Shown here: piece after piece, positions 28,765-39,065 of the stretch | How the letters are laid out: each line of letters starts with the position of its first letter | Numbering within the stretch: position 1 is the stretch's first letter | DNA from: Chamaelirium japonicum | Lineage: Eukaryota; Streptophyta; Magnoliopsida; Liliales; Melanthiaceae | DNA length: 64,000 nt | NCBI GenBank assembly: GCA_947650365.1 | Contig: OX393550.1 | Coordinates: forward strand, 71,805,478-71,869,477 | Direction of reading: 5' to 3' | The notes under the pieces: generated by a model | Database searches by the model: none | What the model was told of the DNA's origin: nothing | Seen by the model: the letters and a program-made list of their open reading frames with translations, nothing else | Program-made: the position numbers and the translations under genes

Positions 28765-29309
28765 GGCCGGAGAGAGAGAGGGCTCGAAGAGTTAGCGGCG
28801 GGTCTGGATCGCGAGCGAATGCGGGGCGCGGGACCTGGATCGGTTGGCGGGGCCTGGATCGGTCAGGCGGGAGAGCTGGTACGGGAGAGCTCGGGGCGCG
28901 AGCTGCGGGGCGCGGGCGCACAGGAAGCAGAGATCAGGCGCGGGGAAGCAGAGGTCGGGCGCGGGTGCGCACTGACCTGCGGGCGCGCGCGGGCGAGCGG
29001 GACGCGGGCGCGCGCGCGAGCAGAGGTCGAACGGGACGCGGGTGCGCGCGCGAGCAGAGGATCGAGCTGGACGCAGGGAAGCAGAGGTCGGGGTGCGGGT
29101 GCGCGCTGACCTGCGGGCGCGCGGGCGGGCCCGCGAGCAGAGGCGAGCGGAGGCGGGCGCGGGGAGGATCGCAGAGGTGAGCAGGGTCGCTGATCTGCAG
29201 GGAGAATCGCGGAAGCGGGAGCGGGGAGGATCTGCGGGGAGGATCTGGATTGACGGAGCCGTTGACGACGGAGACAAGGGAGCCGTTGACGACGCCGGCG
29301 ATCAACCTT
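28765..29309 (-). repeat. GC-rich leader of outer Copia
   Basis: No gene. It contains imperfect repeats such as GCGCGCGCGAGCAGAGGTCG and CGGGTGCGCGCTGACCTGCGG between about 28900 and 29200. It is the untranslated leader between primer site and gag; long frames on both strands come from the GC content. Confidence 0.7.
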
Positions 29310-29321
29310 GCTCTGATACCA
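29310..29321 (-). promoter_or_regulatory. Primer binding site of outer Copia (initiator-Met tRNA)
   Basis: TGGTATCAGAGC on the minus strand, one base cluster after the LTR end ...GTTTGTCACA. Confidence 0.92.
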
Positions 29322-29462
29322 TGTGACAAACCCTAGAGGAAGAGCTAGGGTTTGGGGAGAGAATGGAATGGATCTCTCATTAGGCCAATAGGCAATATAA
29401 GGTGAATACATGTGAGTCATATATACACTGAGTGTATGTATATACACTAATACATCTTAACA
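29322..29462 (-). repeat. 5' LTR of outer Copia
   Basis: 141 bp, TGTGACAAACCC...TCTTAACA on the plus strand; flanked on the right by TTACC. Confidence 0.9.
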
Positions 29463-29919
29463 TTACCGAAATCCGCCGATATCTACCAAAATACACCGAT
29501 ATCCGATGAAGTCTGTTTATCCCAGCACTGAAATTCGGCAATTTATAAACCTATGGACTGGTTTCGAATGAAATTCTCAAAATGTCTCCGAAAAGCCGAC
29601 ATCTCGTCGAAACCATCAACTAAACTAGCCTACATGCTATCAGTGCATACTTCCTCTTAATTGACAAGATATATATAAATTGTACATGGCTTGAGTTTTA
29701 TGTAGAATTTTTTGTCGAATTGTTCTGCAAGCTGATATTTACATTTAAAAGGTTGTTCCTTGTTTAGTCTTATTTATTCAACCATCGGGTTATGCCGAAG
29801 TAAAATATCCCTTTTACAATTACATTTGTAGATACAGAATGACTTCTCTTTTTCCATTTTTCGTACTATGTTTCCATAATTTCATATTCTGGGTACTTAT
29901 CGAAGAATTCATATTGTAG
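29463..29919 (+). other. Probable end of an upstream intron of the NAF1-like gene
   Basis: AT-rich, no open frame of note. It ends TTGTAG directly before the in-phase exon at 29920. A short repeated motif (CCGAAATCCGCCGATAT-like) lies at its beginning. Confidence 0.5.
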
Positions 29920-32564
29920 GTTCTTCCTCCAGTTCCAAAGGTTGCAGCATTTTTGGAACCACATCATCAGACAGTGCCAGTGGGATTGATTTCAGCTGTA
30001 AGTCATATGAAACTTGAAATGCTTTATTTTGCATTCTATCTGGTTCCACTGTATTCTTAGAAGCACAGAAACTTATTATGTTTATTTGACTATATGCAAT
30101 ACTGTTAACTGTGATATTCTCTTTTGGATGTTTTATGTGCTGAGAAAGAGGGAAAATGTCGCATTTGATATAGGTACCATCATCTTGTTAATAACGACTA
30201 TTAGCAAATGTTCATTAAAAGACTATATAAATGACACTGTTAATAGTGTGGATTTCTCTTTTGAATATGGGGTTTTTTTACCTTACCCCCCAGCTAATTG
30301 GGGTAATTAAATAGTACCCCCTCTGGTCTTAATTTGCGAGTCTTACCCCTTGTTGACAGAAAATCCACATGGTCTTTTGCAATGGAAAAATGGATTTTAG
30401 GGGTAAGACTTGAAAATTAAGGTCAGAGGGTGCTTTTTAGCTACCCCAATTAAGTGAGGGGTAAGGTCAAAAAGACCCTTTGAATATTTTAGGTGCTACT
30501 GAAGAGGAAAATTGCAGCATTTGATATAGGCATCATATCTTGTTAATAATGACTGTTAGGAAATGTTCGTTAAATGACTATAGCATTTTTCTCTCTGCAT
30601 TCCTTTATTGTTAAAAATTATGCACTATGGTACATGTTCATGTCAATTTATAACGAGGGATTTTGCTTTTATACAAGTGTTTCTCTTATTTAAGTTGGTC
30701 AAGTAGCTCATTCTATTCAAACTTACCATTCCTCCTGATTCCTTACATGAACATGGATTTTTATAGTCTCCCCACTTTTCAGATTATGGGCACTAGAGTA
30801 ATTGTTGAGGGTTCAGAGAAGCACAACACTCTCAATGAGGGTTCTATCCTGTGGATAACAGAAACCAGATCGCCATTAGGCTCGGTAGATGAAATATTTC
30901 GACCTGTAAAAAGCCCTTACTATATCATCAGGTACAATTCTAAGGAGGAAATGGCTGGTGGAGCCAGAGTGGGCACTGCTATCTCTTCTGTCATTGAGTC
31001 TGCTAATCCCCTCCTCAATGAAAAGGACCTCTGTAAAAAGGGTCAAGATGCATCGGGCGAGAACGATGATGAGGTCACCAGCGAGAAGTACACACAGCCA
31101 GAGCGAGCAGCCAATGAAAGGTGCTATGAGATACAAGAAGCTGAACTTGATGAGGAGCCTGCTGTTGAGAAGGACATGCAGCCTCTTGTCCCCTGTGCAC
31201 TGCCAGCTATGGGGCAGCCACTGCCTAGTGTTCTAGATTCCGTCCAGTCACCACCGGTGACAGCTGATTTTGATAGTGCTAGTTGCACTTATTCCATTGG
31301 AGTTGGAAGTGCATCAATGACTGCGCCTCCTGCAGTACTAGAAACTCAACCTGCACCCAGTTATTCCATTGATCCATCTCAGCAAATGAATGGTGTGTTG
31401 CCGTATGGACCTCAACAGCAAGGAGGATATCCAATTTATCTCTGTCCAAGCCCGCTGTTGGGGGATACAACTTACCCTCACCAGCATCAAAATCAGAGTT
31501 CTAGTAGTTATCCTAATACAGAGGCATATCAAGAGCAGTTTGTTCCTAATTATGGAGCCACAACTAACATGCAATGGTTTGGCGGGCCTCGAGTTGACAA
31601 CAATTACCCATATACAATGCTATATCAGCAGCAGTTAACAATGCCAGAGCAGCAGTTAACAGCGGCTAATAGCTGGCCTCAGGATTATAACAATTATCCA
31701 TATGCAATGCCATATCAGTGGCAGTATATTCCTAATTCGGGAGCCGCAGGTACCATGAACGGGCCATTGGATCCATCCGTTGGTCCCACTTCAAATGGTC
31801 CAGTGGGGCACTCAAGCGGGCCATTGGATCCATCCTTTGGTGGGCCTCGCGTTTATAACAATTATCCATATACAATGCTATATCAGCAGCAGTTAGCAAT
31901 GCCAGAGCAGCAGTTAACCACGGCTAATAGCTGGCCTCAGAATTATAACAATTATCCATATGCAATGCCATATCAGTGGCGGTATGTTCCTAATTCGGGA
32001 GCCGCAGCTACCATGAATGGGCCATGGAATCCATCCGTTGGTCCCACTTCAGATGGTCCAGTGGGGGACTCCAGCGGGCCATCATATCCATCCGTTGGCG
32101 GGCCTCAGGTTTATAACAGTTATCCATATACAATGCCATATCAGCAGCAGTTAACAATGCCAGAGCAGCAGTTAACCACGGCTAATAGCTGGCCTCAGGA
32201 TTATAACAATTATCCATATACAATACCATATCAGTGGCAGTATATTCCTAATTCGGGAGCCGCAGCTACCGTGAACGGGCCATTGAATTCATCCGTTGGT
32301 CCCACTTCAGATGGTCCAGTGGGGCACACCAGCGTCGACCAAGCACAATTTGGGAGCAGTAATATGTACGACCAAGGGGCTTCAAGTTCAAGCAATGCAC
32401 AGGGCTATGGTCAGCCGACTCAGCCTCCACTGGCTATTGTTCAAAGAGGGATGCCGCTCCCGAGGCAATCCAGTCAGGGGAGGTCCAGTTGGGGGATGTC
32501 ATCCCCTTCCTTTGGTGGTAGCAAGCCTTATCTGGGGGGGCCATCATTCCGGCAAACGAGGTGA
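29920..32564 (+). CDS. NAF1: NAF1-like H/ACA snoRNP assembly factor, 3' part (exons 29920-29997 and 30783-32564)
   Basis: NAF1 binds dyskerin/NAP57 during H/ACA ribonucleoprotein assembly and is later replaced by GAR1. Exon 29920-29997 (78 nt, in phase, between TTGTAG and GTAAGT) encodes VLPPVPKVAAFLEPHHQTVP and then the start of the Gar1/Naf1 fold. Exon 30783-32564 follows a TTTTCAG acceptor and continues as IMGTRVIVEGSEKH, LNEGSILWITETRSPLG, VKSPYYIIRYNS, NEKDLCKKGQDASGEND. The C-terminal 400 residues are Pro/Gln/Tyr/Asn-rich with three copies of an 86-aa repeat. The ATG at 30663 lies in the intron and is not a true start. No upstream exons are visible, the usually invariant Gly in EIFGPV is Arg (EIFRPV), and the acidic stretch that normally follows SGEND is missing, so this may be a truncated or decaying copy. 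Confidence 0.75.
30100..30592. repeat. Tandem duplication in NAF1 intron, second copy split by a MITE
   Basis: Copy 1 is about 30100-30232, copy 2 about 30233-30268 plus 30488-30592. Shared blocks include TTCTCTTTTG, GCATTTGATATAGG, ATCTTGTTAATAA and AAATGTTC.TTAAA. Divergence of roughly one base in eight shows the duplication predates the MITE. Confidence 0.75.
30269..30478. mobile_element. Mutator-type fold-back MITE (210 bp) with 9-bp duplication
   Basis: Exact 9-bp direct repeats TTTGAATAT at 30260-30268 and 30479-30487 flank the element. Long imperfect inverted arms: left GGGGTTTTTTTACCTTACCC, right (inverted) GGGTCTTTTTGACCTTACCC, extending over ~80 bp. A 9-bp duplication is the hallmark of the Mutator superfamily. 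No coding. Confidence 0.85.
31581..32340 (+). repeat. 258-bp coding tandem repeat in NAF1 C-terminus
   Basis: Units start GGCGGGCCT/GGTGGGCCT at 31581, 31839 and 32097, exactly 258 bp (86 codons) apart; the third is slightly shortened. Each encodes YPYTM.YQQQL, MPEQQLT, ANSWPQ and YQW.Y.PNSGAA blocks. Frame is kept in all units. Confidence 0.95.
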
Positions 32565-33546
32565 TGGGATGCAAAATGGATAGAGGTATATAATTTTTAG
32601 TGGGATATGTTTTCCTTTCTGTAGATCAAGATAAGAAATATTGCTGATATCCAAAATTTACATAGTATATCTTCTATCATCCGCTGTCGATACATTAATT
32701 TAAACCTCAAGTTGCTGACCATGTCACTCACGTGTTAAGTATTTATATATAATCCATCTCCGATACTAAAGACAGAAGTTAAATAAATCTCCAATTCCCT
32801 TTCATAATGTTCTTTTAGCGGCTAAGATTAGTGGGCACATGAACAATATTTTAGAATTGAAATGCCATGGGAATTATATTTTGCTCGATACAAAAGATTT
32901 TATGAGAAAGAGGGAGGTGCAATGGTGCATTACCAAAGAACTATAGAACCTTGGTTAATTGTGATACACTGCAAAACTTGGTAGCTGAAAATTTATGAAG
33001 TTTTATTTCCTCCATCTCAGTTGTTTCAAGAAAGCATGATATAGTATACAGCATGACCCTTCACCAAACCTAGTAAATATTGTTGAATGCAGTTTGCTAC
33101 AACTGAGTTTTTTTGTTATCCAAGTCAATGTATCCTGTTCTATTTTTAGCTTTCTATTTGTTGCATGAGGGTCATAGAGCTAACTAATCTATCATGTGGA
33201 CCTTCAATAGACAAAAAAATATGCACAGGCACTAGGGGTTGATTCCATGCACTGCGATTACTAGGTTAGGTAGGTCTACGATGATCATCTAATTGTTTTA
33301 TTATTATTGCATTTAATTATGCGAATCAATCGCCTGTTTCCTGGCAAAAATCAGACATCTGGTTATTTAGTTATTTAATGTTTTCTAGCCTATGGTGCGG
33401 GGTTATCGCACCCAATTAGACTATTTTTGTTAGCCGCCTATTATTTTAAGTGGATGAATAAGATTGTGCCATGCAGGATGACAAGAACCATCAAATGATG
33501 CATCCAACTGTGGATCAAAGCAAGCCATTAAAAGCCTAATTGAGTG
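32565..33546. other. NAF1 3' UTR and intergenic sequence
   Basis: AT-rich; no gene or element recognised. Confidence 0.5.
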
Positions 33547-33863
33547 TGTTAGATACCCTCACACCTCAAAACCCGGGTTGTAAGGGGAGGTCCACAGTGG
33601 GTATATTAAGCGGGTGATGTGTGCCTCCCTTACCGATGTGGGACTAACTGTTAACACTCCCCCTCACGCGGAGCACGCGTGGCAAGGATCCATGATCGGT
33701 GGGGAGCACTCGGAGCGGGAGCAGGAGCAGGAGACGGGCTAGCTCTGATACCATGTTAGATACCCTCACACCTCAAAACCCGGATTGTAAGGGGAGGTCC
33801 ACAGCGGGTATATTAAGCGGGTGATGGGTGCCTCCCTTACCGATATGGGACTAACTGTTAACA
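33547..33863 (-). mobile_element. TRIM (terminal-repeat retrotransposon in miniature), 317 bp, complete
   Basis: Two 110-bp LTRs (33547-33656 and 33754-33863, TGTTAGATACCC...CTGTTAACA) differ at only a few positions. The 97-bp interior holds the primer site TGGTATCAGAGCT on the minus strand (33753-33741) and a polypurine tract (GAGGGGGAG, minus, about 33665-33657). Perfect 5-bp duplications GAGTG lie at 33542-33546 and 33864-33868. No coding capacity, so it must move by proteins of other elements. Confidence 0.95.
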
Positions 33864-33868
33864 GAGTG

Positions 33869-35674
33869 ATTCCCTTTTCATATTTTAAAAGCCTCAACTA
33901 TTGGGTGCCCTTAGAATAGCAACTGATCCCCTTATTATTTGATGGTACGGATGTGCACTCATGCGCTACTTTTCCTGAGGGAAGGAAAAGGACTGCACAG
34001 CCTTTTTCTCTTTTCCTTCTTTTTCCTGTCCTCTCTCCCGTGATGCAGAAACCAAATAACCACACACACACACACAAAAGGTGCTCATCCCCTCTTTGCT
34101 CATATCTTGCTTCAGAGCCTTGCATATCCAAGAAACCAACGTGCTTTGAGTCTAGGTCCTCTTCGTCTCTCTCCCACTCAAGGGTGTCATTTCACAAGAG
34201 ATCAAGCCAGTTTTTCTTACCAAGCTCTTATTCGACTGATTTGGCTTATCAAAAATGAGCCTGCCGTAAAAAACTTGAGGTTCCTCAAGGATTTTATTCT
34301 AGAAATGGTGGGGATAATTCTTGAGTCCAGGAATTAGGTCTTGCGGGAGATATTATGCCCCGACTAATACGATTGAATGTTTTTGTTAATGGCTTTGGTT
34401 GATTTTCTAGTTTCATATATTTATGGAGGATATAGTAGGATTTTTTGTTGAAATGGGGAGTGCCACAATTTTAAGATGTTTTATGGCAAACGGGTATTTG
34501 CAACCTTGGGGCTTCGGGAACAAGCCCTGTTATAAAAGCGAGGTTTTGATTTTTGATGTTTTTTCGAGATCCTATAAGATTAGGGGGTGTTTGGCATGAG
34601 GAATTGATGTTCCGCTTAAACCTCATGCAGATGAGGGTATTCCCGTCAATTACTATTTCCAATGTAATTCGATGGCTCGACGTTCCGGTTAGCATAGAAA
34701 CGGACCGAGTGATAAATTATCATTACCAAGTTTGAAATATGGAACAACGGATAGAAACGGATGGGTCAGGAATGATGCCAAGCACCCCTTCGTGTCCAAT
34801 GTGTGAAATATTTAAACTGGTACTGTTGGTCTGTTTCTGAAGCCTCGATCGCTTTGACACTTGATCGAATATATAATTCCCTGCAATTCAATTTGATATT
34901 TCGATGTGATACAGAAGCTTAATCTTGTTAGCATCTTCATTATAATGTAGATTTGCCGTCACACCTAATATTAATAGCATTGAAGTTGAATCCTTATCCG
35001 CTGCTGTATCTATGCCGATGCAGTCCCGAGTCTTGGGGATTGAAGTTGGATCCTTACCATGGGAAAGAAGGTCACAATTCACTCACTACAGATATCTTCG
35101 GAAAAAAAAAGCGCATCTTCGTCGGGCTTCATCAGTGAGTCGAAAGGCGGTTTGATTCCTGAAATAGCATTGAAGGTACGGATGCCGCAGCCGTATCATG
35201 TTACATACTTTTGTATTGATGTGCAGAACCTGAACCAGATGCTTGTGGTTTCTTGTTACATACCGGAGGGATAAGTGTAAATACGGGTGGGTTTCTGATT
35301 TTTCTTGTATGGATGTAGTGCAGCAATACGGAATACGTACGCGATCAACATGTACAGAACCTGATGCTTGTATTTTCCTACACAATGTATCATATTCCTT
35401 CTATAAAGGACACTGAGAGATCTTAATGGCACCAATGTTTTTTTTCACGATCTTGTTTCTGCAGAATTGTTTGCTCTCTTGACCTCTGCGTTATACTCTC
35501 CTGACCATCGTCATGAACTTGCTGATAAATACTTCATCAGATGTCATCGGCGATCGCCTGCAGCTCGACGAAGAACACTTTGGGAAGACGGTCCTTCGGC
35601 CTAAGACCCATCACCGGAGGTCCATCGTCAGAGGTTTCTGCATCGTCAAGCAAAGGTATAAACCCCAACCCATG
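33869..35674. other. Intergenic sequence without recognised gene
   Basis: Short CA repeat at about 34062-34076. Small open frames have no recognisable domain. A short open stretch at about 35466-35606 follows TTTCTGCAG but shows no similarity I can name. Confidence 0.4.
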
Positions 35675-35840
35675 AAACCATCATGTAGGGGTGTGCAGGA
35701 TCCAAACCGACCAAACCAAACCAAACTGATCAATTTTGATCGGTTTCGACACACTAAATGCGTCTAAACATGGATCGGATTGGATTGGGTTTTTAAAAAA
35801 CCAACATGATTGGATCGGTTGATGGATTTGTAAATATAAA

Positions 35841-36199
<359 letters not shown>

Positions 36200-36297
36200 T
36201 TGCTACCAACAACCATTGCAATACTATAGGATGACTCAAAATCAGTTAAAAATCATATTTAAGCCTAATGATTTGTTAACATATTTAAGTCTAATAG

Positions 36298-36824
36298 AAA
36301 TTTTTCAGAAACAGAACAAAAAATATTAATATTTTAATAAACGGAACAAAAGTTTCAAAATAGAAAAAAATGGAATAATACGCCATCTCAAATGACGTAA
36401 AATATTTAAGCTATTTGAAATGGCGTAAAAATGAAGCTGTGATTTTAAATGCCGCTTTCAGCCCTTATTTTACGCCATCTGAAATGGCGTAAAGAATTTA
36501 CGTTATCTCAAATGGCGTAACGCTTTAAATGGCCTTAAATAGCCATTCGAATGTTGTGTTGAAGAATTTACTCCTTTGAATTCTTTAATGGTGAAGGTGT
36601 AAAAGAATTTAAGGCCTTAAATTCAAATGGGCCTTATCCCATTTCAAATGGCTTAAATTCTTTAGGTCATTTCAAATGGCGTAAAATAAGGGTACTTTTG
36701 GTATTTAAAATCACCGTTTCATTACGTCATTTGAGATGCTGTATTATTCCGTTTTTTTCTATTTTGAAACTTTTGTTTCGTTTATTAAAATATTAATATT
36801 TTTTATTTCGTTTCTGAAAAATTT
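36298..36824. mobile_element. Fold-back MITE with ~110-bp terminal inverted repeats
   Basis: Left AAATTTTTCAGAAACAGAAC... and right ...GTTTCTGAAAAATTT are inverted over roughly 110-120 bp, including AAAATATTAATATTTT and TTTTGAAACTTTTGTT blocks. The interior repeats ATTTCAAATGGCGTAAA in both orientations several times. TAAGTCTAAT (36286-36295) and TAAGCCTAAT (36828-36837) are a near-exact flanking repeat, which could be a Mutator-type 9-10 bp duplication. Confidence 0.75.
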
Positions 36825-37092
36825 ATGTAAGCCTAATGATTTGGTAACAATTATTATTTTTTTAAGTTTGAACTAGGTCCTAATAGGAAAGGGAGTGGGG
36901 GGAGTCCAATAAGAACATGGTCCAAAGTCTAAACCGACCATCCAATCCAATCCAAACCGGCTTTAATTTGACTGGATTGGATTCCAATCTTAGTTCGGTT
37001 TGGATCGGATTGAAAATCCTCAAAACCGATCAAGATTGGATCAGTTTGGGTTTTGCCTAAATAGGTCGGTTTCGAACCGATGCACACCCCTT

Positions 37093-38449
37093 AAACCATG
37101 CTTTCGGAAAATTATAGTTAGCTTTTGAAAAAATTTATTCACACCCCAAAATTACTACCTCATACCCTGCTTCTCTTTAGATTTTTTTTTTGTGTGGGGT
37201 ATGACCAGCATACCCTCCATTCCCAACACAATTCATCCATCCCCTTACATACCTCATCTACTCCGAACCTCCATAACCCTGTTCCCTCCTCGCCAGCATA
37301 CCCGTTCATCATCGGCATACCTCCGATGCCCCCACCGTCCACTTATGCCGCCACACCCTATCCTCCTCCTTCCTTTTATTCTTTTCCTACTCCTCCTCCG
37401 CCGTGGAGCCACCACTCCCAATGGTCTGGTAGACTTTAACGTCACCCGTCACATGAGAATGTGGCACGGATCCCCACCGTGGGACCCACCCACGTGGGAT
37501 CACAGCGTAACGCGGGAAATAGCCAACGCGCTCGCCAACTTTTCACGTGGAGTAACGCTATATAGCCAACTTTTGTTACCAACTGACAGCTGACAGCTGC
37601 TCATTGACCGGATACAACTCACCCTCCTCTAAACATTTTGAAACACACTAATGTCGTATCAAACATCACCACCGTTGGTATTCATAAGGGCTGGTGTAAC
37701 GAACGGCTGTGATCGTGCCATGTGAAGTTGGCTACATAGCATTTTCCATAGCAGTACCTCATCACCACCGGTTAACTGATTAGGTGGTCCCATACAGCGG
37801 CCGACCTAGAAGCTCCAAAATTTAATATGTCTGGGGGGCTATGTGTATATATTTTTAAACAAATACCAAAACCTCAAAGGGCCCTTTAAGAATTTTGCAA
37901 ACGTTTCCTAAACGGCTCAAACCCCCGTTTCCACCCCTGGTCCCATATGATACTGAAGGGGGTGGCAATCGATCGGGTTCGGATGGGATCGTGCCCTACC
38001 CATATTCATACCCAATCGGGTCTTGGGTATGAATTGGATATAATTTTGTTTCTTTTTCTCCGTCATATATGTAATTATTTGAGGGGAAAAAAAAAGCCAG
38101 TGATAGGGGAGCTCTATTATGTAGGTCTTATCAGAAAACCCCATGACGTGGCAACCATCCAACAGACTAGTATAAAAAAGAAAGCAAGATTCAAATGCCC
38201 TAGTTGCCCCCAACAGTAGGCTCTATACGCGAAGCATCAGCTTCCATATCTATCAAATTTTTAAATAATATTTTTTAATAGTTGAGTTTTTCACTTAAAA
38301 TTCCAAAACTTCTTATATACTTATCAAAATTTAATAAAATTTGTATTTTTGGAATCTACTCATGGATCTCCACAAAACTATGTTGTTCCTAAACATATGA
38401 ACTAGGCAATTAGTTAAATTACAAAATAACTAAACAAAAAAGAAACTTT
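37093..38449. other. Intergenic sequence; short transposon-like ends only
   Basis: GGGTGGCAATCGATCGGGTTCGG near 37961 looks like the start of a hAT-type MITE of the class seen at 61430, but no right end is found. GCTATATAGCCAACTT (about 37557) and AAGTTGGCTACATAGC (about 37725) form an imperfect inverted pair. A Pro/Tyr-rich frame at 37190-37437 has no recognisable domain. Confidence 0.4.
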
Positions 38450-38848
38450 ACTCGATGGGTTAGAGGCACGTAGTCGCTGCCCTAAGAACGAAAGTCCTCC
38501 CCTCGTGCAGGTTTGAATGGATTCTTCGAACCCAAGGTACAACGAACCCAATCTGAGCTCCTCCTCGATTGCCGGCATGACTCGATCGATAATCAGTTGA
38601 CCCTTTGCCGATGATGATTGCCCGAAGAAAACAAACTTTGAAACTCAAGAATTTTGTGGCAGAATTTTTCCAAAAGAAGAAGAGAAACCTTGTGCTGTGA
38701 TAGGAGTTTGAGGGGCTTTATATAGGGGAAAATATGATCGTTGGACCCAGTCTTCAAGGCTGAAAATTAAAGCCCATTATGATCGGTTTTTACAATCAAA
38801 GCTGTAACGTTTCTAACGTTACAGCTATTTCAAATAATTGAAACATTA
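38450..38848 (-). repeat. LTR of a Copia-like element (left end undefined)
   Basis: On the minus strand the block begins TGTTGTAATGTTTC directly after a purine tract GTGGGGGAT (38857-38849), and holds CCTATATAAAGCCCC as a TATA box near 38716. The element interior would lie at 38858 to about 39060. No partner LTR is seen in the window. Confidence 0.5.
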
Positions 38849-39065
38849 CAACAATCCCCCACAAAGTTTAAATATTTGAAATGATACAAATGTTAAAATC
38901 AAAAAAATATTGGGCAATCTTTTGATATTCATTAGGTGAAGGTGTCTTCCGACTTGAACCAACACTTAGTGTTAAAAGTTTGGTCTGAGGAAAACGAAGT
39001 GAATTAGGTCTTGAACTAAGCTTCCCTTGAGTCAGATTTCAACTATAACACATATTGCATATATT

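Larger units (their letters stand above)
17976..29462 (-). mobile_element. Outer Copia retrotransposon, complete ends, interrupted by a second Copia element
   Basis: Short LTRs (150 and 141 bp), initiator-Met tRNA primer site next to the right LTR (TGGTATCAGAGC on the minus strand, 29321-29310) and polypurine tract next to the left LTR (18126-18135, minus GAGGGGGGG). Flanks TCACC and TTACC are a likely duplication with one change. The coding region runs minus-strand from 28764 and, after removal of the 18257-24501 insertion, ends at a stop at 18139. The order protease, integrase, reverse transcriptase, RNase H is Copia type. A single-base deletion near 26497 shifts the frame, so this copy cannot make a full polyprotein. 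Confidence 0.9.
29998..30782 (+). other. Intron of NAF1-like gene
   Basis: 785 bp, GTAAGT...TTTTCAG. It joins codon GCT to ATT without phase shift, giving ISAIMGTRV as in the conserved Gar1/Naf1 core. It holds a tandem duplication and a Mutator-type MITE. Confidence 0.85.

Noticed and set aside
29310-29321. TGGTATCAGAGC words as possible tRNA gene pieces
   Set aside because: They are retrotransposon primer sites next to LTRs; no tRNA cloverleaf is present here or elsewhere in the window as far as I can see.
28572-29447. Arg/Ala-rich and Pro-rich frames on both strands
   Set aside because: GC-rich leader of the outer Copia; no domain and wrong place for a gene.
30663-30782. N-terminal extension of the NAF1 frame from the ATG at 30663
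   Set aside because: It reads through intron sequence; the TTTTCAG acceptor at 30776-30782 and the in-phase upstream exon at 29920-29997 show the true structure.
37125-37593. Pro/Tyr-rich frame (PPMPPPSTYAATPYPPP)
   Set aside because: No start context, partner exons or recognised domain; could be a chance frame in C-rich DNA.
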